Below are positions 23,061 to 31,099 of a stretch of DNA of 31,099 nucleotides, one piece after another. Position numbers and translations under genes: made by a program. This DNA comes from JBGUXS01 sp045118155 (GTDB taxonomy: Bacteria > Pseudomonadota > Alphaproteobacteria > CAAHEQ01 > UBA3637): positions 1 to 31,099 of the forward strand of contig JBGUXS010000002.1 in NCBI GenBank assembly GCA_045118155.1, written 5' to 3'. The notes under the pieces are model-generated. The model ran no database searches and was not told the DNA's origin. It saw only the letters and a list, made by a program, of their open reading frames with translations. The first letter of the stretch is position 1; the number at the start of each line of letters is the position of its first letter.

Positions 23061-23966
23061 TTAAAAATGTTTAAAGCCATATTTTTCTAATGTCGTTTTC
23101 CACGCCGTAGGAATAGGGGCATCTATTTGAAAAAGAACACCATCTTCATCTGGAATTTGGATTGATTTAGCATGCAAGTGTAAAAAGTATTTGTCTTTCT
23201 TATCCCCATATTTTTTGTCCCCTAAAAGGGGGAAACCACTTGCTGCACAATGCACCCGAATTTGGTGTGTTCGGCCCGTTAAAGGACGCACTTCTAATAA
23301 ACTAATTCCAGAAGATTTTTCTAAGACCTGATATTCTGTTTCTGCTGGGACCCCTTGGTCATCAGGAACCATCTTTTCTACCCCCCCCATTTTTTTCTTA
23401 CTTAAAGGAAAAGAAATCGTTCCTTTTTTAACAGAAGGCACCCCTTTACAAAGCGCCCAATAAACTTTATGAATATTCCTGTCTTTAAAGGCCTGCGTCA
23501 AACGATGGGCAGCTTTGCGTGTACGTGCTAAGACACAAACCCCTGATGTTTCTTTATCTAATCGGTGTACAAGGCGGGGAGTTTCTGGATAGCCAAACCG
23601 AAGACTTTCTAGCATTTGATCTAAAGAGTAAGGTAATTTACTGCCCCCTTGAACCGCTAAGCCCGATGGTTTATTAATCACACAAACTTCTTTATCTTTG
23701 TATAAAATCAAACTTTTCAAAAATTCCCCCGAAACCCCAACTTTTTCTTTTCCCTGTTTTTCAGACATTGGAACCCATATACTCACTTTATCTTGAAATG
23801 CTAGATGGTAAGAAGTAGGTTGTTTCTGATTATTGACCAAAATATCCTTTTGCCGTATCATTTTTTGAAGATGCGCTTGCGTTAAAAAGGGATATTTAGC
23901 ACGAACCCACCTATCCAAACGCATAGATTCTTCATCTTCAGAAATTACATATTCCTTCTTAGGCAT
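23061..23966 (-). CDS. rluC: RluC/RluD-family 23S rRNA pseudouridine synthase
   Basis: Converts specific uridines in 23S rRNA to pseudouridine. 301 residues: an N-terminal S4-like RNA-binding domain (about 14-68, MRLDRWVRAKYP and so on) and a RluA-type catalytic domain with HRLDKETSG (134-142, catalytic Asp137). Later GRTHQIRVH and GDKKYG segments are typical. RluC is favoured over RluD by the rarA-rluC order common in alphaproteobacteria, but the target sites cannot be read from the sequence. It overlaps the rarA end by eight bases. An eight-C run on the plus strand (23381-23388) is an eight-G tract in this gene. Confidence 0.9.
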   Translation of the reverse strand: MPKKEYVISEDEESMRLDRWVRAKYPFLTQAHLQKMIRQKDILVNNQKQPTSYHLAFQDKVSIWVPMSEKQGKEKVGVSGEFLKSLILYKDKEVCVINKPSGLAVQGGSKLPYSLDQMLESLRFGYPETPRLVHRLDKETSGVCVLARTRKAAHRLTQAFKDRNIHKVYWALCKGVPSVKKGTISFPLSKKKMGGVEKMVPDDQGVPAETEYQVLEKSSGISLLEVRPLTGRTHQIRVHCAASGFPLLGDKKYGDKKDKYFLHLHAKSIQIPDEDGVLFQIDAPIPTAWKTTLEKYGFKHF

Positions 23967-25251
23967 TTTTTTCTTTCCTCAATCGTTCCCAATAGTCAAG
24001 ACGTTTTTTAATTTCCCGTTCAAAACCCCGTTCTATGGGCGTATAAAAATGTGGCCTAGCCATACCATCGGGGAAATAATTTTGCCCTGAAAAACCATCT
24101 TTTGTTTCTGGGTCATATTGATAATCTTGCCCATATCCTAAATCTTTCATAAGCCGAGTTGGTGCATTTAAAATTGTTTTTGGTGGCATAAGCGATGCCG
24201 TTTCCTGCGCCATTTTTAAAACCTGCCCCCACGCTTTATACACAGAAATAGATTTTGGGGCCGTTGCAAGATACACGACCAACATCGCAATTGACAAATC
24301 CCCTTCGGGGGAACCAAGGCGTTTATAACTTTCCCATGTTGCAATCGCCAAAGAAAGTGCCTGTGGATCAGCAAGACCTATGTCTTCTGCTGCAAAGCGC
24401 GTCAGTCGTCTTAAAATATAAATTTTATCTTCCCCACCGGTAATCATGCGGGCTAACCAATATAACGCAGCATCTGGATCAGATCCCCGTAATGACTTAT
24501 GTAATGCCGAAATTAAATTGTAGTGGGCTTCCTTATCTTTATCATAAACCGGCATTTTTTTTTGTAATAGATGGGCAAGCTTGTCCAAAGAAATAGGGCT
24601 GGGCAATGTACAATTAAAAACCGTTTCCATTAAATTTATAAAATAGCGCCCATCCCCATCTGCCATCCCTTGCAATAATTCATATCCTTGCTCGTCAATC
24701 GGTAATTTCTTCCCCATCAGTTTTTCGGCCCGCTGTCTTAATATATCTAAAGAGGCCTTTGTATGTGGATTTAACACAAAAACTTTACACCTAGATAAAA
24801 GAGCGCTGTTTAATTCAAACGAAGGATTTTCTGTTGTGGCCCCAATCAAAATAACACTGCCATCTTCAACGTAAGGTAAAAAGACATCCTGTTGTGCCCT
24901 AGAAAAACGATGAATTTCATCAATAAACAATAATGTCCCTTGCCCTAAATGACGCCTATTTTGGGCTTCTGAAAACACCTTCCGAATATCCGCTACCCCA
25001 GAAGCGGTTGCTGATAATTGTTCAAAAAATAACCCCAATTCTTGTGCCAAAAGTGTTGCAATGGTTGTCTTACCACAACCGGCTGGCCCCCATAAAATAC
25101 AAGATTGAGGTTTTTTTGTTTGAACCATTTGTTCTAAAGGGGCCCCCGCTGAAAGTAAATGCTCTTGCCCAACAACCTCTGAAAGATGATGGGGACGTAA
25201 TCTAGCCGCAAGTGGCGTATAAACTGTTTGGTCAAACAAACCAGGCATCAT
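23959..25251 (-). CDS. rarA: Replication-associated recombination protein A (RarA/MgsA)
   Basis: AAA+ ATPase related to clamp loaders that acts at stalled replication forks. The 430 residues show a start typical of the family (LAARLRPHHLSEVVGQEHLL, 14-33), Walker A GPAGCGKTT (55-63), Walker B LLFIDEIHRF (107-116), the sensor GATTENPSFELNSALLSRC (137-155), and the C-terminal tetramer domain with HKSLRGSDPDAALYWLARM. The start overlaps the ppiD stop as ATGA, and the end overlaps rluC by eight bases, so these three are translated from one message. Confidence 0.95.
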   Translation of the reverse strand: MMPGLFDQTVYTPLAARLRPHHLSEVVGQEHLLSAGAPLEQMVQTKKPQSCILWGPAGCGKTTIATLLAQELGLFFEQLSATASGVADIRKVFSEAQNRRHLGQGTLLFIDEIHRFSRAQQDVFLPYVEDGSVILIGATTENPSFELNSALLSRCKVFVLNPHTKASLDILRQRAEKLMGKKLPIDEQGYELLQGMADGDGRYFINLMETVFNCTLPSPISLDKLAHLLQKKMPVYDKDKEAHYNLISALHKSLRGSDPDAALYWLARMITGGEDKIYILRRLTRFAAEDIGLADPQALSLAIATWESYKRLGSPEGDLSIAMLVVYLATAPKSISVYKAWGQVLKMAQETASLMPPKTILNAPTRLMKDLGYGQDYQYDPETKDGFSGQNYFPDGMARPHFYTPIERGFEREIKKRLDYWERLRKEKNA

Positions 25252-27128
25252 TCATCCTCTGCCCCAGATGTATACACAGAAAATGCCTTGTCCAATACTT
25301 TTTCATTTACAGAAATTCCCATTTCTTTCCCATAGGAATCCATCAGTTGCGTCATAAAGTTTTCTGCATTTGCTTGTTTTAAAGCAGAGACAACCTCTTG
25401 GTAATCCCCCGCTTCTGGATCAGGCTTAACTGGATATTTTGCTTTGACAATACCCAAGATATTCCCCTCATCCGTTTGAATTAAAGCTATATCAGATAAA
25501 TCTGATTTCTGTGCTAAAATTTTTCTTAAAACATCTGCATTTAAGCCCTTAGGTTCCGCCCGAGATACCCCTTGTAAGGTTTGTTTTTTGAAAGGTCCTG
25601 ATAAAACGCCTTTAGTTTTTGTTTCTTGTAAAGCTTCGGCCCCTAGGCGTTCAGCCTGTCCCTTTTTCTTTTCGGATAACCATTTTTCTTTTAACTGATT
25701 CTGTACAGAAGAAAAATCTTGTTTATGCAAAGGATCAATTTTTTTAACTTGCACCACATATGCACTGTCTTGCCCTTCCAAAATAGGCGAAACTTCCCCT
25801 TCTTTTAAAGTAAAAAGCATAGAAACAATTTCTTGATTTTTAAGGGCGTTTGGCAACTCTTCATTTTCCAACGCAGCTGGCAAAATATTTTCGTATTTTT
25901 TGGGGGTCAAGTGAAATTCTTGCACAACCTCTTCAAAATTCTTCCCAGCCCCTAAGGCATCTTCTACTTGTCTAACCCGTTCTTGAACAAAAGGATAAAC
26001 ACGTTCCTTAATAAGGGCGGTTTTTAGTTCTTCTTTAGCCTTTTTTTCATCCGGTTCTTGCGCTTTTTTAACAGATTTCACAAGGAAAATTTGCCACCCT
26101 GCATCTGTTGTAATAATATCCGTCATTGTGCCTTGAGGTGTTGCAAAAACCGCTTCAGCAATCTCTGGCAACACCTGATCCGCCTGTATCCAACCAAAAT
26201 TTGTAACGGAGGCCTCTTGACCATAAGACAAAGCTTTTTCTTCAAAGTTCTTAGCCGTTAATTCCCCTTTCTTTTTTTGGGCATCTTCCAAGGAACTAAA
26301 GCGAATCTGGGCAACTTCCCGTTTTTCTGGTGTTCCATAATCCCCTTTTCTTTCGGCATACAATTCATCCAATTCTTCTGGGGTAATGATAACTTCTTTT
26401 CCTAATGTAGCCGGGGATAGTTCCACCACTTCTAGTGTTCTTCTTTCAGGAACTGTAAATTCATCAGCATATGCTTCATAATAATCTTGTAATTCCTGTT
26501 GTGTTGGTGTTTGATTGATGACAATCGCATCTGGGTTAATCAACATATATTCAATGTCAAACTTATCATTTTGAAATTTATAAACCAAATCAGTCATTTG
26601 TTTGTCAGCATATGTTACCCCCGTCACAGAATCTTTAAGATGCTTCCACGCTAACTCTTGCTGGAGCTGTTTCAATAACTCACGTTCTGTTAATCCTGAA
26701 CTATTCAAATAAATTTGCAAATAACGGGCATCAAAATGGCCTTGATCATCCATAAAAGCAGGATTTAATTCAATATAACGCGCCACAGCCTGTTCCGTTG
26801 CCGTCAATCCCATATCATCTAGGACCTGAGCCTGTAACGTATCTTGAATTTCTTTTTCTAAAACCGCCTGAAGAAGGCCCTGTTCCAACGCTTTCTTGTG
26901 GGAAAGATATTTGCCTTGGCGACTAATTTGTTCACGCTGTTTAGAAAAATCTTGCATAACTTGCTGTACAGGGATTTTTACTTTTCCTACTTTTAGGGCC
27001 GTATTGGAACTTAAATCCGTATTAACGAAACCACCCAATCCCCAAACCGCCATCATACTAATAGCTAAGGTTAAAAAGATAATTTTTGCAATCCAACTAT
27101 TGCCTAGTTTATTAAAAAATGTAATCAT
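25248..27128 (-). CDS. ppiD: PpiD-like inner-membrane peptidyl-prolyl isomerase/chaperone
   Basis: Periplasmic folding factor anchored near the Sec translocon. 626 residues: a cytosolic tip, one membrane helix (about 14-34), a SurA_N-type chaperone region (about 40-180) and a parvulin-like domain near 265-360 (REVAQIRF, FGWIQADQVLPEIAEAVF, GWQIFLVKSVKKA), followed by a long C-terminal chaperone part. Isomerase activity is uncertain, because parvulin domains in this family are often inactive. AAAGGA precedes the ATG. It is divergent from tpiA, a neighbourhood seen across alphaproteobacteria, and heads the unit with rarA, rluC, acyP and the transporter. Confidence 0.92.
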   Translation of the reverse strand: MITFFNKLGNSWIAKIIFLTLAISMMAVWGLGGFVNTDLSSNTALKVGKVKIPVQQVMQDFSKQREQISRQGKYLSHKKALEQGLLQAVLEKEIQDTLQAQVLDDMGLTATEQAVARYIELNPAFMDDQGHFDARYLQIYLNSSGLTERELLKQLQQELAWKHLKDSVTGVTYADKQMTDLVYKFQNDKFDIEYMLINPDAIVINQTPTQQELQDYYEAYADEFTVPERRTLEVVELSPATLGKEVIITPEELDELYAERKGDYGTPEKREVAQIRFSSLEDAQKKKGELTAKNFEEKALSYGQEASVTNFGWIQADQVLPEIAEAVFATPQGTMTDIITTDAGWQIFLVKSVKKAQEPDEKKAKEELKTALIKERVYPFVQERVRQVEDALGAGKNFEEVVQEFHLTPKKYENILPAALENEELPNALKNQEIVSMLFTLKEGEVSPILEGQDSAYVVQVKKIDPLHKQDFSSVQNQLKEKWLSEKKKGQAERLGAEALQETKTKGVLSGPFKKQTLQGVSRAEPKGLNADVLRKILAQKSDLSDIALIQTDEGNILGIVKAKYPVKPDPEAGDYQEVVSALKQANAENFMTQLMDSYGKEMGISVNEKVLDKAFSVYTSGAEDE

Positions 27129-27154
27129 GGTTGTCCTTTAAAAAAGTTTTTTTC

Positions 27155-27183
27155 TTTATACTGTATTTTAAGGCCTTTTGCAA
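27155..27183 (-). promoter_or_regulatory. Promoter of the ppiD-rarA-rluC-acyP unit
   Basis: TTGCAA (27178-27183), 17-base spacer, TATAAA (27155-27160) on the minus strand, giving a leader of about 20 bases. It faces away from the tpiA promoter. Confidence 0.7.
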
Positions 27184-27217
27184 GTTTTTCTTCTTCAGAA
27201 ACTTTATGGAAAATAAC

Positions 27218-27246
27218 TTGAAAAAAGAAAAAAAATATGCTATAAG
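27218..27246 (+). promoter_or_regulatory. Promoter of tpiA-secG-kdsA
   Basis: TTGAAA (27218-27223), an A-rich 17-base spacer ending in TATGC, TATAAG (27241-27246). The start near 27253 gives a leader of about 22 bases with AGGAGG. Confidence 0.75.
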
Positions 27247-27274
27247 CGTGACCATGTTTATCAGGAGGTTTTTT

Positions 27275-28021
27275 ATGCGAAAAATAATGATTGCCGGAAA
27301 CTGGAAAATGAACTTAACCAAAGCCGAAGGAATTGCCTTGGCTGAGGCCGTTAATTCTTATGCTTCTTCTTTCCCAAATGTAGAAATTTTGATGTGTCCC
27401 CCAATGTCCCTAGTGGGATTGATTGGCCAAAAAAATTTACCTGTAGCTTTAGGGGCGCAAGATATTGCCGAAACACCTAAATCCTTTGGGGCCTTTACGG
27501 GGGATGTATCGGCAGAGATGGTAAAAGATTTAGGCGCAACTTACACAATTTTGGGGCATTCTGAACGCCGGGCTATGCACCATGAAACAGATGCGATTGT
27601 TTCGCAAAAGGCCTCTAATGCACATCAAATAAGTTTAAAAACAATTATCTGTGTTGGTGAAACTTTGGAAGAACGGGAAGCAGGCAAAGCATTAGAGATT
27701 GTGACTAATCAAGTTAAAGGCAGTTTGCCCACCTCCTCAACCGCAGAAAACACCGTTATTGCTTATGAACCTGTTTGGGCTATTGGAACAGGAAAAATTC
27801 CAACTTTAGATGAAATTGCCGAAGTTCATCATGCTATCCGTGAAAAAGTCGCGGATTTATTTGGACAAGAAACGGCTCAAGGTATGCGGATTTTATATGG
27901 GGGGTCTGTTAAACCATCTAATGCTAAAGATATTTTGGCATTAGAAGACGTTGACGGGGCTCTGGTCGGGGGGGCTAGTTTAAAACCGGACGATTTCAAA
28001 GGTATTATTTCTGCGGTTTAA
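27275..28021 (+). CDS. tpiA: Triosephosphate isomerase
   Basis: Glycolytic enzyme that interconverts dihydroxyacetone phosphate and glyceraldehyde 3-phosphate. 248 residues from the ATG at 27275, chosen for the AGGAGG six bases upstream and because MRKIMIAGNWKMN is the standard start. The longer open frame upstream is non-coding. Catalytic residues are visible: Lys11, His95 in ILGHSERR and Glu165 in AYEPVWAIGTG. Loop 6 (GTGKIPT, 171-177) and the phosphate-binding YGGSVKPSNA follow. secG starts nine bases after the stop. Glycolysis fits a fermentative organism. Confidence 0.98.
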   Translation: MRKIMIAGNWKMNLTKAEGIALAEAVNSYASSFPNVEILMCPPMSLVGLIGQKNLPVALGAQDIAETPKSFGAFTGDVSAEMVKDLGATYTILGHSERRAMHHETDAIVSQKASNAHQISLKTIICVGETLEEREAGKALEIVTNQVKGSLPTSSTAENTVIAYEPVWAIGTGKIPTLDEIAEVHHAIREKVADLFGQETAQGMRILYGGSVKPSNAKDILALEDVDGALVGGASLKPDDFKGIISAV

Positions 28022-28030
28022 GGAGGGTTT

Positions 28031-28366
28031 ATGTATTCTTTCATTTTAGCAATTCATGTGTTTTTAGCTTTGGGTATTACTTTACTTGTCCTTATGCAAC
28101 GTAGTGAAGGGGGGGCCCTAGGGGGGCTTGGTGGAAATGCAAACGCCACCAATTTTTTAACAGGCCGCCAAGCGGGGGATTTCCTGTCTAAAGCGACGGG
28201 ATATTTGTTCGTTGCTTTTATCGTAACCAGTTTAACGCTAGTTATTATTGCCAAAGCTCAATTAAAAGCCGAAAAACAAACAACGGGGCTTATTCCTGTT
28301 GCCACGCAACAAGCACCGGCAGCACCGGAACAACCCGCAATTCCAGAAACCCCTGAAGGAGAATAA
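28031..28366 (+). CDS. secG: Preprotein translocase subunit SecG
   Basis: Small accessory subunit of the SecYEG channel. 111 residues with two membrane helices (about 1-21 and 54-74). The linking loop LVLMQRSEGGALGGLGGNANATNF holds the family signature. The C-terminal tail is rich in Pro, Ala and Glu, as in other alphaproteobacterial SecG. AGGAGGG precedes the ATG. kdsA starts one base after the stop. pyrG, which often lies between secG and kdsA in alphaproteobacteria, is absent here. Confidence 0.95.
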   Translation: MYSFILAIHVFLALGITLLVLMQRSEGGALGGLGGNANATNFLTGRQAGDFLSKATGYLFVAFIVTSLTLVIIAKAQLKAEKQTTGLIPVATQQAPAAPEQPAIPETPEGE

Positions 28367-28367
28367 C

Positions 28368-29198
28368 ATGCGCGTTCTTGTTGGTTCTTTAACTTTTGAT
28401 AATGAGCTTCCTTTTGTTTTAATTGCAGGACCTTGTCAAATGGAAAGCCCTAGCCATGGGATGGAAATGGCTTCCGCCCTTAAAGAGCTAACAGATAAAT
28501 TGCATATCCCTTTTGTTTTTAAGGCCTCTTTTGATAAAGCCAATAGAACATCTTTGTCCGGAAAACGGGGCATGGGATTAAGCGCTGGTTTACAAGCTTT
28601 TGCAGATATAAAAGAAAAACTTGGATGTTACACATTAACAGATATTCATGAAAAAGAACAATGTGCCCCAGCGGGGGAAATTGTGGATATTTTACAGATA
28701 CCGGCTTTTTTATGTCGGCAAACAGATCTTTTATTGGCAGCCGGTCAAACAGGGAAACCTATTAACATTAAAAAAGGACAATTTTTAGCCCCATGGGATA
28801 TGCGTCATGTTGTTCAAAAAATTGAAAGTACCGGAAATCATTCTTTACTATTAACCGAACGAGGAACATGTTTTGGTTATAATACATTAGTAGTGGATAT
28901 GCGGGGACTTCCTATTATGAAGCAAACTGGCTATCCCGTTGTTTTTGATGCAACACATGCCGTCCAACAACCTGGTGGTCAAGGTGGATCTACTGGGGGA
29001 CAACGGGAATTTGCCCCTGTTTTAGCGGAAGCCGCCATCACCACTGGTTTGGCCGGTATTTTTATTGAAACACATGCTGACCCAGACAATGCCCCTAGCG
29101 ACGGTCCAAATATGATAAAGCTTTGTGATATGCCGATTGTTTTGGAACGTCTTAAGACATTAGATACAACGGTTAAAGCTTTACCTAAATTGCCATAG
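28368..29198 (+). CDS. kdsA: 3-deoxy-8-phosphooctulonate synthase (Kdo-8-P synthase)
   Basis: Condenses phosphoenolpyruvate with arabinose 5-phosphate to make Kdo 8-phosphate for the lipopolysaccharide core. 276 residues from the ATG at 28368, with AAGGAG upstream inside secG. Clear motifs are IAGPCQMES (19-27), FKASFDKANR (51-60), KKGQFLAPW (135-143) and FDATHAVQQPGG (193-204). It is the metal-dependent class II form: Cys23, His197, Glu234 (FIETHADP) and Asp245 are the expected ligands, whereas class I enzymes have Asn at the first site. It shows that the cell builds Kdo-containing lipid A. It converges with the msbA-like gene with one base between them. Confidence 0.97.
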   Translation: MRVLVGSLTFDNELPFVLIAGPCQMESPSHGMEMASALKELTDKLHIPFVFKASFDKANRTSLSGKRGMGLSAGLQAFADIKEKLGCYTLTDIHEKEQCAPAGEIVDILQIPAFLCRQTDLLLAAGQTGKPINIKKGQFLAPWDMRHVVQKIESTGNHSLLLTERGTCFGYNTLVVDMRGLPIMKQTGYPVVFDATHAVQQPGGQGGSTGGQREFAPVLAEAAITTGLAGIFIETHADPDNAPSDGPNMIKLCDMPIVLERLKTLDTTVKALPKLP

Positions 29199-29199
29199 A

Positions 29200-30966
29200 T
29201 TATTTTTTAAATTGGGCTTGATATAAAGAATAATAGGCTTGATGCCGCGCTAACAGATGTTCGTGGGTACCAGATTCTATAATCTTTCCTTGATTAATAA
29301 CAATAATTTTATCGGCATTTTGGATTGTGGAAAGCCGATGTGCAATCACAAAAACTGTTCTATCTTGCATTAAATTATCAATAGCCTGTTGAACAATCGC
29401 TTCGGATTTATTATCTAGTGCCGATGTTGCTTCGTCTAAAATCACAATTGGGGCATTCTTTAAAAAGGCACGGGCTATCGCAACCCGTTGTTTTTGCCCC
29501 CCAGAAAGCAACGTCCCGCGTTCCCCGATAAAGGTATCTAGACCATCCTTTAGTTCAGAAATAAATTCATCTAAACAGGCATTTTTAACCGCCTCTTTAA
29601 TTTCTTTTTCAGTCGCATCTAATTTGCCTAGCAGAATGTTTTCACGAATTGTTCCTGAAAACAAAAAGTTATCTTGAAAAACAACCGCTATTTGATCACG
29701 TAATGACTTTAATGTCACATCACGAATATCTGTTCCATCAATTGTAATTTTGCCAGAATCTATCTCATAAAATCTGGGTAATAAGTTTACAATAGTTGTT
29801 TTTCCGCCACCAGAATTCCCCACAAAGGCAACCGTTTCCCCTTTATTAACCTTAAAAGAAACGTGGTCTAAAACCATTACCCCCCGGGTATAAGAAAAAG
29901 TAACATTATCAAATTGAATATCATGTTTAATTTTAGATAATTCTTTGGCCCCCGGCGCATCTTTAATTTTAATCGGCATATCCAAGATTTTAAAAATACG
30001 TTCTACCGCCAAGAAAGATGTTTGAACGGAAGCAAAATTCTTTCCAATGTTTTTAACAGGCGTATAAAGCATTAGTAAGGAAACCATAAAAGCAACAAAA
30101 TCCCCAGTTGTGATAATTTTGTTCCCAATTAAATAACTTCCATACCAAATTGTCCCCGCAATCCCCACAGATATAATAATATGCATCATCGGGGAAAGCC
30201 AAGCCGTTCGTTGGGTGTTTTTAATTCCTAATTTAAACAATTGACGCAAAATAGAAAAAAAATGTTTTTCTTGATAGGATTGAAGATTGTAAGAGGCGAT
30301 TGTCATACTGCCCCCATATGTTTCGTGCATGGCCGTTAAAGCCGCCCCACCAGCGACAACCGAATGTGCCGCAATTTCTTTTATTTTTTTACGAATTTGT
30401 GTCAAAGGATAAAGGGCCGCCCCTAAAACAATAATAGCAATAATAGCTAATCGCCAAGAGGTATAACACAAAACACAAATCAACGATATGGAAGAAAAAA
30501 CACGCGTTGTAAAAACTTTTAAATTATTAAGCAATCCTGAGCATGCTGTATTCGGATCTCCATCAAAACGTGCCACTATTTCACCAGATGAATGTGCATC
30601 TATGTAAGGAGCATCAAGGTACACAAGCTTTTTATAAAGCTTTTTCTTAACATCCATGGTAATAGAAGATCCCACCCATGTATTTAAATAAGCAGAACCA
30701 TATTCCAAAAGACTTTGAATTAACGTAAAAACAATAATAAAAATTGGTATCGCATATAAGGGCATTCCATAAACGGTACGACTGCCCTGTTCCATAACAA
30801 CTTCATCCATAAAGGGTTTTAAGGAAAATGCAATAACAGCATCTAATGAACCAATAGGAACTGTAATCAGCATTGCCGCCAACGCCCGTACCCAATAAGG
30901 GCGGACAAACGGCCACATCCGCTTGTAGTTAATAAAAAAATTGGATTGTGCTATTTTTTTAAACAT
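29200..30966 (-). CDS. msbA: MsbA-like lipid A/lipid ABC exporter
   Basis: Half-size ABC exporter (membrane domain plus ATPase, 588 residues) that works as a dimer in the inner membrane. The membrane domain (about 20-320) has six helices. The ATPase shows Walker A GNSGGGKTT (near 390), Q-loop VVFQDNFLFSGT, signature LSGGQKQR, Walker B IVILDEATSALD and the H-loop IAHR. Overall it resembles MsbA, which flips lipid A. The neighbouring kdsA supports a lipopolysaccharide role, but substrate cannot be fixed from sequence and related exporters of peptides or other lipids remain possible. GGAGG precedes the ATG. Confidence 0.85.
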   Translation of the reverse strand: MFKKIAQSNFFINYKRMWPFVRPYWVRALAAMLITVPIGSLDAVIAFSLKPFMDEVVMEQGSRTVYGMPLYAIPIFIIVFTLIQSLLEYGSAYLNTWVGSSITMDVKKKLYKKLVYLDAPYIDAHSSGEIVARFDGDPNTACSGLLNNLKVFTTRVFSSISLICVLCYTSWRLAIIAIIVLGAALYPLTQIRKKIKEIAAHSVVAGGAALTAMHETYGGSMTIASYNLQSYQEKHFFSILRQLFKLGIKNTQRTAWLSPMMHIIISVGIAGTIWYGSYLIGNKIITTGDFVAFMVSLLMLYTPVKNIGKNFASVQTSFLAVERIFKILDMPIKIKDAPGAKELSKIKHDIQFDNVTFSYTRGVMVLDHVSFKVNKGETVAFVGNSGGGKTTIVNLLPRFYEIDSGKITIDGTDIRDVTLKSLRDQIAVVFQDNFLFSGTIRENILLGKLDATEKEIKEAVKNACLDEFISELKDGLDTFIGERGTLLSGGQKQRVAIARAFLKNAPIVILDEATSALDNKSEAIVQQAIDNLMQDRTVFVIAHRLSTIQNADKIIVINQGKIIESGTHEHLLARHQAYYSLYQAQFKK

Positions 30967-30986
30967 GAGCCTCCGTCTTAAAGGGA

Positions 30987-31015
30987 ACTTTACTCGTTTT
31001 CCCCAAAAAAATCAA
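30987..31015 (-). promoter_or_regulatory. Promoter of the msbA-like gene
   Basis: TTGATT (31010-31015), 17-base spacer, TAAAGT (30987-30992) on the minus strand. The start near 30980 is about 14 bases before the ATG. Confidence 0.55.
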
Positions 31016-31078
31016 GTATATCATAAAAAATTATTGATTTTTCTTCAAAACCCTGCAAGATATTTCCAAGGAGGGACC

Positions 31079-31099
31079 ATGCCAGAAACAAAACGCCCC
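31079..31099 (+). CDS. Start of a gene cut by the window end
   Basis: An ATG at 31079 preceded by AAGGAGGG opens a frame MPETKRP that runs off the window. The ribosome site is excellent, so a gene is likely, but seven residues do not allow identification. Confidence 0.6.

Noticed and set aside
27131..27274. 48-codon N-terminal extension of TpiA
   Set aside because: It runs through the promoter and AT-rich leader. The family start and AGGAGG are at 27275.

Overview
The window reads as a compact chromosomal segment of an AT-rich Gram-negative alphaproteobacterium. Evidence: the 5' part of a 16S rRNA gene with an alphaproteobacterial short helix 17; a UvrA with the alpha-type CPVSGF variant; alpha-type FabI, DnaA, MutL and class II KdsA; and the ppiD <> tpiA-secG-(x)-kdsA order familiar from that class. 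KdsA and an MsbA-like exporter imply a Kdo/lipid A outer membrane. HydE and HydF imply a [FeFe]-hydrogenase elsewhere in the genome, so an anaerobic or fermentative life is likely. Low GC, tight packing and a lone VirB8-like gene suggest a host-associated or reduced lineage, but family and genus cannot be fixed from this sequence. No CRISPR array, insertion sequence or prophage was seen.

Layout. 1-940: 16S rRNA (minus) with a near-consensus promoter. 943-3452: small unknown protein, fabI, radA (plus). 3515-5786: secreted DUF3015 protein and a DUF4105 envelope protein, with a terminator hairpin inside the second gene's signal-peptide codons. 5826-6782: an aspartate-semialdehyde-dehydrogenase homologue lacking its catalytic residues. 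6748-12352 (minus): VirB8-like protein, uvrA, then dnaA with a small heat-shock gene directly behind it. 12465-15542: polyprenyl-phosphate glycosyltransferase overlapping hydF, converging on hydE with shared stop bases. 15678-15753: tRNA-Lys(CTT) with promoter and terminator. 15836-17469: divergent pair of a secreted cupin and a short, divergent MetK-like protein. 17471-19196 (minus): LOG-family protein and a phosphoribosyltransferase-fold protein behind what looks like a histidine-rich leader peptide and attenuator. 19335-19985: a self-contained unknown membrane-anchored protein. 20084-21904: mutL. 21901-27128 (minus): ppiD-rarA-rluC-acyP-ArsP_2-like transporter. 27275-29198: tpiA-secG-kdsA. 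29200-30966 (minus): msbA-like exporter. 31079 onward: start of another gene.

The most interesting region is 17471-19196. A TTGACT-17-TACACT promoter would start transcription at or next to the A of an ATG that opens a 17-codon ORF ending HLHHHP. The stop codon of that ORF lies in the loop of a GC-rich hairpin followed by a U-run, and a PRTase/LOG gene pair follows. This has the architecture of a minimal His attenuator, but it controls genes that are not recognisable histidine-biosynthesis genes. Other points to check are the inactive-looking Asd homologue, the terminator inside a signal peptide, the MetK-like gene with a long leader, and an eight-G tract in the ATPase motif of mutL.
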